Below are positions 17,414-25,996 of a stretch of 47,065 nucleotides of DNA, piece by piece (the first letter of the stretch is position 1; every line of letters begins with the position of its first letter). The position numbers were made by a program, and so were the translations under genes. Origin of the DNA: Rhodoferax sp. Lineage in GTDB: Bacteria; Pseudomonadota; Gammaproteobacteria; Burkholderiales; Burkholderiaceae_C. The notes beneath the pieces were generated by a model. That model was not told the origin of the DNA, made no database searches, and worked only from the letters and a program-made list of their open reading frames with translations. Where the stretch lies: positions 1-47,065 of the forward strand of contig JAABQI010000251.1 in the NCBI GenBank assembly GCA_011391545.1. Direction: 5' to 3'.

Positions 17414-18293
17414 GCACCACCTCCAGATGTTTCTGCAGGCGCTTGCCATAGGTTTGCGACACGCGGTCAAAAATGATCGCAATGCCGACAATGGCCAGGC
17501 CGTTGAACATGCCCATGGTGAAGTACTGGTTGGCAATGGCCTTGAGCACCGGTTGCCCCAGGCCCTGCACACCGATCATCGACGCAATCACCACCATGGC
17601 CAGCGACAGCATGATCGTCTGGTTGATGCCGGCCATGATGGTCGGCAGCGCCAGCGGCAGTTGCACCTTGAACATTTTTTGCCACATCGAGGCACCAAAG
17701 GCGTCAGCCGCCTCCAGCAGGTCCTTGCTGACCAGCCGGATACCCAGGTTGGTGAAGCGGATCACCGGCGGAATGGCATAGACCACCACCGCAATCATGC
17801 CCGCCACCCGGCCAATGCCCAGCAGCATCACCACCGGAATCAGGTAAACGAAGCTCGGCATGGTCTGCATCACGTCGAGGGCCGGGTTGATGGCGCGCTG
17901 CAGCCGGTCCCAGCGGCTCATGGCAATGCCGATGGGCAGCCCCAACGCCAGCGCCACGACGGTGCAGACAAAGATCATCGAGATGGTCTTCATGGTGTCG
18001 ATCCACATGCCAAAGTAGCCAATGGCGAGCAGTGTCAGCACGGTGCCGAGTGTGATCTTCCAGGAGCGCGAGGCCAGCCAGGCGATCAGGGCAATGACAC
18101 CAATCACCAGCGGCCAGGGCGACTGGGTCATGAGGCGTTCTGAGAAGATCAGAAACTCGCGCAGCGGGTCAAACAGGCGCTCCAGCGTTTCGCCGTATTC
18201 GCGTGAGAACGTCCGGAAACCCCCGTCAATGAAACGCCGCAGGCTGCTGAGCTGCTCTGCGCCCATGGTGGGAAATTCAGCCAGGGTACTCAT
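17406..18293 (-). CDS. proW: Glycine betaine/proline ABC transporter permease, ProW-like
   Basis: The 295-aa membrane subunit has about seven hydrophobic segments and the ProW/OpuAB core: GLPIGIAMSRWDRLQRAINPALDVMQTMPSFVYLIPVVMLLGIG and the coupling loop EAADAFGASMWQKMFKVQLPLALPTIMAGINQT. It works with ProV in the inner membrane. The ATG at 18293 is 5 bases after the proX stop. A TTG at 18302 overlapping the proX stop (TTGA) is an alternative coupled start. Confidence 0.93.
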   Translation of the reverse strand: MSTLAEFPTMGAEQLSSLRRFIDGGFRTFSREYGETLERLFDPLREFLIFSERLMTQSPWPLVIGVIALIAWLASRSWKITLGTVLTLLAIGYFGMWIDTMKTISMIFVCTVVALALGLPIGIAMSRWDRLQRAINPALDVMQTMPSFVYLIPVVMLLGIGRVAGMIAVVVYAIPPVIRFTNLGIRLVSKDLLEAADAFGASMWQKMFKVQLPLALPTIMAGINQTIMLSLAMVVIASMIGVQGLGQPVLKAIANQYFTMGMFNGLAIVGIAIIFDRVSQTYGKRLQKHLEVVHG

Positions 18294-18298
18294 GGCGC

Positions 18299-19345
18299 TC
18301 AAAGGCTGGCTTTGACTTTTTCGGCCACCTCAGGGCTGACCCAGTTGGTCCAGAGCTCAGGCTGAGATTTCAGGAAGTACTTGGCACCGTCCTCACCGGT
18401 GGCCTGGTTGTCGCTCATCCAGGCCAGCAACTGGTTGACGGTGTCGTTGCGCCAGCTGCGCGCTTCCAGGTAGCCGATGGCCGGGCCGCCCGCCTTCTTG
18501 AAGCGGTCGGTGACCACGGTAAAGACCACCGCCTTGGCCCAGTCGCTCTTGACCGGTTTGTCGCAGTCGGCCTTGGTATTGCAGCCCTCAAAACCTTCCT
18601 TGTCAAAGGGAACGCCTGCGTCAAGCTTGACCATCTCGTACTTGCCGAGGATGGACGTGGGCGCCCAGTAGTAGCCCAGCCAGCCCTGCTTGCGCTCATA
18701 GGCCTTGGCAATGGAGCCGTCCAGCCCTGCAGCCGAGCCCGTGTTGACCAGCACAAAACCCTTGTCAGCGGCACCCCAGGCCTTGAAGGCAGCACCCGTG
18801 GTGAGCTGGCAGTTCCAGCCCGCCGGACAGTTGTAAATGCCGCCCCTGTCCTTGACTTCAGGCGCCGGGAACAGCTCGGGTTGCTTCAGGGCGTCGTCGA
18901 TGGTCTTGATCTCGGGGTGGGCATCGGCAAGGTATTTGGGAATCCACCAACCCTCCACGCCGCCGTCTGTCAGAGCTTCGGCGGCGTAATGCAGGCGGCC
19001 TTCCTTGACGGCGGCATCCAGCGGTTGGCGCACCGCGTTGATCCAGGCTTCGGGGGCCACGTCGGGCTTGCCTTTTTCCATCATCGCGGTGAGTGTCGGC
19101 ATGGTGTCGCCGGGGACGAGCTCCACCTCGCACCCGTAGCCGCTGCTCAAAATGATCTTGTCAATGTGCGCCAGCACCTCGGCCGACTGCCAGTTCATGT
19201 TGGCCACCGAAACCTTGCCGCAGGCTTGGGTCAGGGCCGTTTCGGCCGCTGCTGCGGGCGCAGCGGGCTCTTCCTTTTTGCCACAGGCGGCCAGCGCGAC
19301 CAGCGCCGCCAGAATGCTGAGCGAAAGTTTGGGAAAGTGGTTCAT
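18299..19345 (-). CDS. proX: Glycine betaine/proline ABC transporter substrate-binding lipoprotein, ProX-like
   Basis: This is the osmoprotectant-binding component, 348 aa. The N-terminus MNHFPKLSLSILAALVALAACGKKEEP holds a lipobox (ALAAC), so the protein is probably a membrane-anchored lipoprotein; this is less usual for a Gram-negative ProX. The OpuAC-type domain follows, with tryptophans typical of betaine binding sites (VEGWWIPKYL, GWLGYYWAP). The start is the ATG at 19345 with AAGGAG 6 bases upstream. It is first gene of the proXWV operon, with a strong promoter and operator-like repeat upstream (19478-19531). Confidence 0.92.
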   Translation of the reverse strand: MNHFPKLSLSILAALVALAACGKKEEPAAPAAAAETALTQACGKVSVANMNWQSAEVLAHIDKIILSSGYGCEVELVPGDTMPTLTAMMEKGKPDVAPEAWINAVRQPLDAAVKEGRLHYAAEALTDGGVEGWWIPKYLADAHPEIKTIDDALKQPELFPAPEVKDRGGIYNCPAGWNCQLTTGAAFKAWGAADKGFVLVNTGSAAGLDGSIAKAYERKQGWLGYYWAPTSILGKYEMVKLDAGVPFDKEGFEGCNTKADCDKPVKSDWAKAVVFTVVTDRFKKAGGPAIGYLEARSWRNDTVNQLLAWMSDNQATGEDGAKYFLKSQPELWTNWVSPEVAEKVKASL

Positions 19346-19477
19346 GGGGGCTCCTTGACGATTCAAAATTCAATACAGACAACGCCGCAACGGACGTCAC
19401 ACCAAGGTGTTTAAGAGCGCTATTGCGGGGGGATGCTGTGCGTGAGAAAAGTAAAGTTAATACTTTTGCACAAATGC

Positions 19478-19531
19478 ATTTTGTTACACGAAACCCGTTA
19501 TGTCAAGCATATCAATGCAGTTTGATATGCT
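19478..19531 (-). promoter_or_regulatory. proXWV promoter with adjacent 10-bp inverted repeat
   Basis: On the minus strand a perfect -35 TTGACA (19501-19506) is followed after 17 bases by CAAAAT (19478-19483, 4/6). Directly upstream, touching the -35 edge, lies the perfect inverted repeat AGCATATCAA-TGCAGT-TTGATATGCT (19506-19531). This geometry suits a dimeric regulator controlling osmoprotectant uptake (for example a MarR/GbsR- or TetR-like protein). The regulator gene is not evident in the window. Confidence 0.75.
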
Positions 19532-19599
19532 GATTTCACACTGGGAGGGCCAGTCTTGCCGGTCAAGCGCGCAGCCAGAGGCGCGCGTCAACGCGAAAG

Positions 19600-20094
19600 T
19601 TATCGCAGGGCAGCGGGCGCGTCTTTGTCGGGTGTCAGGCGGTCTTCGAGCTCGCCGATGTAGGCGCTCAGCGAGTTGCCGGACTGCTCCACGCTGGTGC
19701 GCAAGCTGTTCTCCATCGCGTCAAGCCGGGCCATCAGCGCCTGTTGCGCAGCCGTGTCCTGCTCGGCGCCCTGCTTCAGGCCGGCCTCCACAAAGCCGCG
19801 CAGCTCGGTGAACCGCGAGGCCTCGGCCTTGTCGGCCAGCTCGCGGTTGGTCTGCAGCTCTTTGGCGTTGCGCCGTGTGTCCATCAGCACATTGGACTGC
19901 AGGTAGAGCACATAGACCAGGCAGTAGGCCACCACAAAAATCAGCAGACCCAGCATGATCAGGCCCAGCGGCGCGTCCAGGGTGGTGATGCCGAAAGACA
20001 GCGTGGTATTGGCCAAAAACACGTTCCAGTTAAGCACCGTGAACGCAGCAATGAGCGTGATCACCAAAATCAACAAAAGACTGCGAATGCGCAT
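19600..20094 (-). CDS. LapA-domain inner-membrane protein
   Basis: The 164-aa protein has two hydrophobic segments (residues about 4-22 and 43-66: LLLILVITLIAAFTVLNWN and PLGLIMLGLLIFVVAYCLVY). This is the layout of the LapA/YciS family (DUF1049), which supports envelope lipopolysaccharide assembly in enterics. A long cytoplasmic helical tail follows, rich in Glu, Ala, Arg and Gln, ending in TPDKDAPAALR; it is longer than in the roughly 100-aa YciS. No LPS gene (lapB) is adjacent. Specific function not determined. Confidence 0.7.
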   Translation of the reverse strand: MRIRSLLLILVITLIAAFTVLNWNVFLANTTLSFGITTLDAPLGLIMLGLLIFVVAYCLVYVLYLQSNVLMDTRRNAKELQTNRELADKAEASRFTELRGFVEAGLKQGAEQDTAAQQALMARLDAMENSLRTSVEQSGNSLSAYIGELEDRLTPDKDAPAALR

Positions 20095-20218
20095 GACGGA
20101 CTCCTCAACAGGGGTGAATGAATGACTTTAAGGGTACACCAATTGCCGGTGCGCCCAGATGACGGTCGTCATCGGGGCAGCGCAGCGTGGTGGCCGGGCC
20201 GGTTCCGCACGGCCCTGG

Positions 20219-21361
20219 TCAGGCCTTGGCGGGCAGCAGGGCAATCTTGCCGATGTGCTCTTTTTTTAAAAACTCGCGTTGCGCCTGCTCAAGCTGGTCG
20301 AGCGTGAAGCTGCCGGCCAGCAGCGGGCGGAACTCATGGCGCTCGATGTAGCGGATCAGGTTGGAAAAGACCGGCTCGTCCCATGCTGTGCAGCCAAGCA
20401 GGCTCAGATTTTTCAGGTACAGCACGCGCATGTCGAGCTCGACCAAAGGGCCCGCAATGGCGCCCGATGACACATGGCGCCCGCCCCGCTTGAGCACCGC
20501 CAGCAGGTCCGGGAAAGCGCTGCCCGCCACATTGTCAACCACCACATCAACGGTCTCGCTGCCCAGACAGGCCAGCACATTGTCGGCCCGGTCAAGCACC
20601 TGGTCGGCGCCCAGTGCTTGCAGTTGCGCCAGTTTGCTGCCTGTGGTGATGGCGGTCACGACGGCGCCGCGGCGTTTTGCCAACAGCACCGTGGCCACGC
20701 CGACGCCGCCCGAGGCGCCCGTGACCAGCACATGCTGGCGCGCGCCAACCCCGGCCCGGTGCAGCATGTTTTCGGCCGTGCCGAAGGCGCACGGAATGAC
20801 GCCCAGCTCGGCGTCAGACCAGTCGCTGTGCACGGCAAACACCTCCGGGGCCGGCACTTTGACATACTGCGCAAATGCCCCGTCCAGGTCAGAGCCCAGC
20901 CAGACGTTGTCCCAGTTGCTGAAGCCGTGGGGCCGCATGCAGGGCCGCACAAGCACCCGCTGGCCCAGCAGGCCGGGATCAAGCCCGGCCGACAAGGCCA
21001 CCACCCGGCCACAGCAGTCGGTGCCCTGAATGAACGGGAAGGGGCTGGGGCCTTGCCAGCCGTTGCTTGGGCGGCTGTCGCCATCGTCTGCCGGGATCGC
21101 CGCAAGGCTCTGGGTCGAGCCGGTGACCGCCGCGTCGTACCAGCCCAGGCGGGTGTTGATGTCGGTGTTGTTGACACTGGAGGCCAGCACCTGCAGCAGC
21201 ACCTCGCCCGGACCCGGCACGGGGACCGGCACCTGCATGGGCACCAGTTGCTCGAAGCCACCCCGCCCGACGGTGACGATGGCCGTCATCAGGGCTTGCC
21301 CGGCACCGGGTCTGAAGCGCTCGGGAAGATGGGGAAGATGGGGATGAAGTGTGTCAGACAT
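20219..21361 (-). CDS. Zinc-type alcohol dehydrogenase/quinone oxidoreductase (MDR family)
   Basis: The 380-aa oxidoreductase has an N-terminal GroES-like domain (VPVPGPGEVLLQVLASSVNNTDINTRLGWY) and a Rossmann domain with the NAD(P) motif VTGASGGVGVATVLLAKRRG, followed by TGSKLAQLQALGADQVLDR. The first part includes GTDCCGRVVALSAGL. Catalytic zinc ligands of classical ADHs are not complete, so a quinone oxidoreductase-like enzyme or a zinc-free alkenal reductase is possible. The ORF track runs on to 22354, but residues before MSDTLHPHLPHLPER are antisense to the next plus-strand genes, so I start at the ATG at 21361. Confidence 0.85.
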   Translation of the reverse strand: MSDTLHPHLPHLPERFRPGAGQALMTAIVTVGRGGFEQLVPMQVPVPVPGPGEVLLQVLASSVNNTDINTRLGWYDAAVTGSTQSLAAIPADDGDSRPSNGWQGPSPFPFIQGTDCCGRVVALSAGLDPGLLGQRVLVRPCMRPHGFSNWDNVWLGSDLDGAFAQYVKVPAPEVFAVHSDWSDAELGVIPCAFGTAENMLHRAGVGARQHVLVTGASGGVGVATVLLAKRRGAVVTAITTGSKLAQLQALGADQVLDRADNVLACLGSETVDVVVDNVAGSAFPDLLAVLKRGGRHVSSGAIAGPLVELDMRVLYLKNLSLLGCTAWDEPVFSNLIRYIERHEFRPLLAGSFTLDQLEQAQREFLKKEHIGKIALLPAKA

Positions 21362-21454
21362 GGTCGCTTGACATGATAGAGCCAATGATGTTGCCGGAAA
21401 GTGCTGGGCTATACTGATTTTCAGAACATTGAATGTGCCGCCTGATTGCGCCCG

Positions 21455-21952
21455 ATGCACCCCAAACCCCACCACCACGGCCATCATCACAAGCCACCGC
21501 ATGCGTCGTTTGCCGCGTCCAAAGTGCTCGACTTTGTTGACGAGCCTCGTCTGGACGTCCTGCTCGCGTCGCTGGTGCCGGATGCGGCTGACCGGGCCTT
21601 TGTGTTGCGCTGTGTGATTGGCGAAGGGCCGCTGCACCACCGCGGCGCCAATTACATTTTGCTCACCTTGCTGGCGCAGGCCGCACAACAGGGCAAGTCG
21701 GCCGGCTTCCCTGCGATGGCCGGCGGCGTGGCGGTGCCGATGCGCCTGCCGCCTTACCTGGCCGAGTCGGTGGACGAAGGAAACTACCCGCTGCAACTGC
21801 CGACCGGCGCCTTGCTGGCGCTGGCCGGAGGCGACCAGGCCCGGCTCGCGGCCATGATCGACTGTCTCACCGACGGGCCGTCGCAGCACGCGCTGGCCAA
21901 TGTGATCATGGTGGCGCTGATCGAGCGGCTGCTGGCCAAAACGCAGCCATGA
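21455..21952 (+). CDS. Unknown protein with His-rich N-terminus
   Basis: I do not recognise this 165-aa protein. Eight of the first 16 residues are histidine (MHPKPHHHGHHHKPPH), then a mostly helical body with LVPDAADRAFVLRCVIGEGP, RGANYILLTLLAQAA and LPTGALLALAGGD. It has no signal peptide or membrane segment, so the His-rich tail is probably cytosolic and may bind metal such as nickel, zinc or cobalt. The ATG at 21455 is chosen over the TTG at 21446. It is the first of five plus-strand genes leading to a permease and a two-component pair; a TATACT -10-like hexamer lies at 21410. Confidence 0.7.
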   Translation: MHPKPHHHGHHHKPPHASFAASKVLDFVDEPRLDVLLASLVPDAADRAFVLRCVIGEGPLHHRGANYILLTLLAQAAQQGKSAGFPAMAGGVAVPMRLPPYLAESVDEGNYPLQLPTGALLALAGGDQARLAAMIDCLTDGPSQHALANVIMVALIERLLAKTQP

Positions 21953-21983
21953 TGCCACCCGTGACTGCACGCCACGGGCTGCC

Positions 21984-22625
21984 ATGAGCGCCTTGCTGCA
22001 ACAAGCGTTTCGCACTGCCGCCAGCGAGCTCGGCATGGCCTCGGCCGCCTGGTTGTTTGCCGGCGAGGCTGCCGCTGTGAACGGCGACAGCGCTGTGGAC
22101 ACCCTGCGTGACGATCTGGGGCGCCAGTGGCCCGTGCTTGACGCCATTTGTGCCGCCTGGCTCAAGGGACAACGCAGGCCGCAGGCCGTGGCCGACGACG
22201 TGCTGCCAGCGCTGGCGGGCGCAGCACGGCTGGTGGTGATTGGCGTGGAGTCTTGCTGGCTCGATGCACTGATGGCGGCACTGCCCGCAGACATCCCGGT
22301 GGGCCTGGTGCAGCACGGCGATCCGGTCACGCATTGGGACCGGATCGCCGACAACTACCCTGACCGGGTGCGGCTGCTGCAGCTCGCCGACTTCCAGACC
22401 TGGGCCGGGCCGCGCTCGGTGCTGATGACTTTTGTCTACGGGCAATCGCACCAGCAGGTGTATGTGCTGCCAAGCTGGCTGCGCGTGTGCGGGCCCGATG
22501 TGCGGCTGCAGTTTCGCGCCTTGCTGGGCTGGCGCGTCCTGGCTGCGCCGCTGGATGTTTATCCGCGCTGGCTGGTGGCCGCCGATGCGCAGACCTTCAC
22601 CGACCTCAGGCCTTTGCCATGCTGA
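21984..22625 (+). CDS. Unknown 213-aa protein in permease/two-component cluster
   Basis: I do not recognise this family. The 213-aa sequence is soluble-looking and alpha/beta in composition. A strand-loop stretch ARLVVIGVESCWLDALMAALP is followed by VGLVQHGDPVTHWDRIADNYPDRVRLLQLADFQTWAGPRSVLMTFVYG, suggesting a Rossmann-like or flavodoxin-like core with HGD and W/F-rich loops. It ends LRPLPC. The next gene (permease) starts within its last codons, so the two are translationally coupled. It may supply, modify or sense a substrate for the permease; that is inference. Confidence 0.7.
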   Translation: MSALLQQAFRTAASELGMASAAWLFAGEAAAVNGDSAVDTLRDDLGRQWPVLDAICAAWLKGQRRPQAVADDVLPALAGAARLVVIGVESCWLDALMAALPADIPVGLVQHGDPVTHWDRIADNYPDRVRLLQLADFQTWAGPRSVLMTFVYGQSHQQVYVLPSWLRVCGPDVRLQFRALLGWRVLAAPLDVYPRWLVAADAQTFTDLRPLPC

Positions 22626-23947
22626 CCCAGCAGTGGTCTTTTGCCGTGTTGCTGGTGCTGGCGCTGGTGTTGCAGGCCGTGCTGCCGCGCCACCGTTTGT
22701 TGATTGTCATGGCAGGTGCGGCACTGGCCTGCTCTGGCGCCTCGTTCCTTGGCATTGCCAGCGTCAGCGCGGTGTTTGCCGGTGTGCCGTGGAACGTGTT
22801 GCTGATTCTGGTGGCCCTGGGCCTGTTCACCCACCGGCTGGCGGCCAGCCAGATCTTTGGCCTGGCCTCGGTCGCCCTGGTGCGGCTGGCGCGGGCGCAG
22901 CCGGTGGCGCTGCTGGTGCTGAGTGCGCTAGGCACTTTTTTGGTCTCGTCCGTGGTCAACAACCTGACCGCGCTGATGGTGCTGCTGCCCGTTCTGCTCA
23001 CGGTGTTTGCCTTGTCCGGGGTGTCGCAGCGCTATGCCGCCTGGAGCCTCGGCGTCTTGCTGGTGGCGTGCAATCTGGGCGGCGCGGCCACGCCCATTGG
23101 TGACTTTCCCGCAGTGCTGCTGCTGGGGCGCGGCACCCTGAGTTTCGAGCGCTACCTGAGCGACGCCCTGCCGGTCACTTTTCTGGGCATCGTGCTGTTG
23201 CTGCTGGTGGTGGTTCTGGCGGTGCGCCCGGCGCGCGATGTGCCCGCGAGTGTGCTCGGCAAGCGCCTCACGCTGGTGACCCTGGCGCAGTTGTACCGCG
23301 GCGTGCGGCTCGACTGGTCGCTTCTGGCGCCCTGCCTGGGGGCTTTGCTGGCCATGGTGATCGGCTGGCTGATGCTGCCCGAGAGCTGGGGCATCAGCCC
23401 GGAACTGGTGGCCTGGCTCGGGGCCGGTATCGCGCTGCTGGCCAGACCGCAACAGGGTGAATTGGCGCTCAAGCGCTCGGTGGATGTGGAGTCGGCGCTT
23501 TTTTTGCTGGCGCTGTTCCTGATGGTGGCTGTGGTGCGTGAAACCGGACTCTTTGTCAGTGTGGCCAATTGGCTCGTGGCTGCGCCTTTTGGCCATGCGG
23601 GCCAATTGGTGATTTTCCTGATTGCGGCGGCGCTGCTGACCGGGCTGTTTTCTGCCGGGCCCAGCATGGCCGCGCTGCTGGAGGTGGCCGACGTACTGGC
23701 CGTCAACCACGAGGCGGCGCCGATCTACATTGGCCTGGCACTGGCCGTGTGTGCCGGCAGCAGCCTGTTTTTGACCGCTGCCACGGCCGGGCCGCTGATG
23801 CAGACGCTGGTCGAACGTGCCGGCCTGAAAGATTTGCAGGGGCAGCGGCTCAGCTTTGGCTTCAGGGAATTCGTTCCCGTGGGCCTGCTGGGTTTTGCCC
23901 TGATTTTGAGCCTGGCCATTGGTCGCACCCTGTGGGTGATCAGCTGA
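22619..23947 (+). CDS. IT-superfamily permease (ArsB/NhaD/CitMHS-like)
   Basis: The 442-aa integral membrane protein has about eleven to twelve hydrophobic segments. Two inverted-repeat loops are typical of the ion-transporter superfamily: SSVVNNLTALMVLLPVLL with ACNLGGAATPIGDFPAVLLLGRG in the first half, and ALFLLALFLMVAVV with AGPSMAALLE and LFLTAATAGPLMQTL in the second. This matches ArsB, NhaD and citrate/dicarboxylate carriers; the substrate could be a di- or tricarboxylate, sodium/proton or an oxyanion. The ATG at 22619 overlaps the previous stop, and the histidine kinase gene starts 1 base after its stop. Confidence 0.85.
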   Translation: MLTQQWSFAVLLVLALVLQAVLPRHRLLIVMAGAALACSGASFLGIASVSAVFAGVPWNVLLILVALGLFTHRLAASQIFGLASVALVRLARAQPVALLVLSALGTFLVSSVVNNLTALMVLLPVLLTVFALSGVSQRYAAWSLGVLLVACNLGGAATPIGDFPAVLLLGRGTLSFERYLSDALPVTFLGIVLLLLVVVLAVRPARDVPASVLGKRLTLVTLAQLYRGVRLDWSLLAPCLGALLAMVIGWLMLPESWGISPELVAWLGAGIALLARPQQGELALKRSVDVESALFLLALFLMVAVVRETGLFVSVANWLVAAPFGHAGQLVIFLIAAALLTGLFSAGPSMAALLEVADVLAVNHEAAPIYIGLALAVCAGSSLFLTAATAGPLMQTLVERAGLKDLQGQRLSFGFREFVPVGLLGFALILSLAIGRTLWVIS

Positions 23948-23948
23948 C

Positions 23949-25976
23949 ATGGACGCACCAGACCTGAGCTCCCGCACGCCAGCCAAGGCAGACGATGCGT
24001 TTGACTTTGCCCTGCTGCAGAAGTCGGTCGCCCGCACCGGAAGCCGCAACCGGCGCGCCCTGTGGTGGCTGGTGGGTTTGCTGGCCCTGTTGCTGGGTTC
24101 GGTGGTGACGCTGCTGCTGTATCTGAATAATTTTGAAGAAGAAGAAGCGGCGCGCCGACGCGCTGCCGATGCCCAGTGGCTGGAGCAAAGCGTGCAGTTT
24201 CACTTTCGGCGTCTCGAAGACGATTTGCTGGTGCTGTCACGCCAAGCGGTGCAACTGAGCGCGGGCGTTGGCGGCGTATTGCCCGATCACCAGCCCGACC
24301 TGAATGCGGGCTTGCTGTGGCGCGAACCCGGCGTGATCCTGTCGAGCGGCTGGATCGGCGCCGGCCAGTTGCGCGACCCGCGCGTGGGCCCCGAGCGCTG
24401 GCCCATCGACTGGGATGCCCATCCCGACAACGCAGAAGCCCTGTCGTTGATGCAAAGCGTCAGTCAGGGGCTGCGCCGCGCCGCTTATGCGGGTTTGATG
24501 CTGCGCAGCGATGGCGCTGCGACCGATGTGGTCTGGCTGGCCGTGCCGTTTTTTGACCGCGGCCAGTTTGCCGGCAACTATTTGGTGGCGGTGTCCCTGA
24601 ACCAGGCGCTGCGTGCCCTGCTGCCCGCCTGGTTCATGCAGGACCACAGCGTGCAACTGCTCACCACCGAGGGGACGGAAGCCTCTGAGACCGCTTACCG
24701 CACGGGGCTGAACCTGCCTGGCACGGACCTGTTTGCGCAGGTGGCGCTGACGCAGGACCAGCCCGCCACCGTGCCGCGCATCTTCTTTCTGGTGGCCCTG
24801 TTGTTTTTATCGGGCATGCTGGTGAGCCTGTATGCGTTGCGCCGCGACTTCATCAAGCGCCAGCAGGTGCAGGCCTTGCTGCAGGCCCAGGTGGCGCTGC
24901 GTACCGCCATGGAAAACTCGGTCACCATCGGCCTGCGCGCCTGGGACCTGGGCGGCAAGATTTTGTATGTGAACGATGCCTTTTGTCGCCTGGTGGGCTA
25001 CCAAGCTGCCGAGCTCATCGGTCGCGCGATCCCGTTCCCCTACTGGCCCGCCGAGCAGATCGACGCATTGCAGAGGGTGCACGACGGCATCATGGCGCAG
25101 GGGACCAGCGGCGAAGGCGTCGAGGTGCAGTTCCAGCACCGCGACGGTCACCTGGTGGACGTGCTGATCCACGAGGCCCCGTTGAACACCGCCGCCGGTG
25201 AGCAGATCGGCTGGATGAGCTCGGTGCTCGACATCAGCGAGCGCAAGCACGCCCAGCGCATGGCGGCGCAACAGCAGGAAAAGCTCGAAGCCTCGGGCCG
25301 CATGGTCGCCGTGGGCGAGGTGGCATCGACGTTGGCGCACGAGCTGAACCAGCCGCTGGGCGCCTTGAGCAGCTTCGCCAACGGCCTGCTCAACCGGCTC
25401 AACGACGGCAGCATCACTCTGGCTGAACTCTTGCCCGTGGTGGAGCGCATGGCGCGGCTGGCTGAGCGCGCCGGCGGCATCATCAAGCGCGTCAACGCCT
25501 TTGCGCGCAAGCGCGAGCTGTCGCGCCAGCGGCTCGACCTGGTGGCGTTCTTGCAGCGCGTGCTGGCACAACAGGGCGACGAGCGCGGCATTGCCCCGGC
25601 GTGGGACCTGCCCAGGCAGGCCATCTGGGTCGAGGCCGACGAACTGCTGCTGGAGCATCTGGTCAACAACCTGGTGGGCAACGCGCAGGACTGGGCCGCC
25701 CAGGCCGGACAAAAGCCCCAGGTGTGGGTCGGTTTGCAGCGGGATGATGCGCAACAACAGGCGGTGCTGACGGTGGCCGACACCGGCCCGGGTGTCAGCG
25801 AAGAGGCCCAGGCCACCATCTTCAACGCCTTTGTCAGCCGCAAGGAGGGCGGCATGGGCATGGGGCTGGCGATCTGCCGCTCGATTGTCGAGGCCCACCA
25901 CGGCCACATCGAGGTGAGCCGCGACCCGCTCTTGGGCGGCGCCCGCTTCACCGTTCTGTTGCCGCTGGCAGAATAG
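23949..25976 (+). CDS. Membrane-bound PAS-domain sensor histidine kinase
   Basis: The 675-aa kinase has two transmembrane helices (about residues 38-60 and 277-297) that enclose a periplasmic sensory region of about 215 residues. A PAS domain follows (about 320-430, ending LDISERKHAQ). The HisKA phosphoacceptor is H464 in STLAHELNQPLGAL. The ATPase domain has N-box NNLVGNAQD, G1 DTGPGV and G2 GMGMGL. The architecture is that of DctS/FixL/TodS-type kinases feeding a FixJ/NarL regulator. It lies 1 base after the permease and 20 bases before the regulator. The ligand is unknown; the adjacent permease may carry it. Confidence 0.93.
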   Translation: MDAPDLSSRTPAKADDAFDFALLQKSVARTGSRNRRALWWLVGLLALLLGSVVTLLLYLNNFEEEEAARRRAADAQWLEQSVQFHFRRLEDDLLVLSRQAVQLSAGVGGVLPDHQPDLNAGLLWREPGVILSSGWIGAGQLRDPRVGPERWPIDWDAHPDNAEALSLMQSVSQGLRRAAYAGLMLRSDGAATDVVWLAVPFFDRGQFAGNYLVAVSLNQALRALLPAWFMQDHSVQLLTTEGTEASETAYRTGLNLPGTDLFAQVALTQDQPATVPRIFFLVALLFLSGMLVSLYALRRDFIKRQQVQALLQAQVALRTAMENSVTIGLRAWDLGGKILYVNDAFCRLVGYQAAELIGRAIPFPYWPAEQIDALQRVHDGIMAQGTSGEGVEVQFQHRDGHLVDVLIHEAPLNTAAGEQIGWMSSVLDISERKHAQRMAAQQQEKLEASGRMVAVGEVASTLAHELNQPLGALSSFANGLLNRLNDGSITLAELLPVVERMARLAERAGGIIKRVNAFARKRELSRQRLDLVAFLQRVLAQQGDERGIAPAWDLPRQAIWVEADELLLEHLVNNLVGNAQDWAAQAGQKPQVWVGLQRDDAQQQAVLTVADTGPGVSEEAQATIFNAFVSRKEGGMGMGLAICRSIVEAHHGHIEVSRDPLLGGARFTVLLPLAE

Positions 25977-25996
25977 GCGCCATAGAAGGAGACACC

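Noticed and set aside
16238-17476. 412-aa plus ORF
   Set aside because: It is the antisense shadow of the proV gene; sequence is His/Gln/Val-rich with no motif.
20219-22354. 711-aa minus ORF that extends the MDR oxidoreductase upstream
   Set aside because: The first about 330 residues are antisense to two plus-strand genes with good coupling, and are Arg/Gln/His-rich shadow sequence. The real start is at MSDTLHPH (21361).
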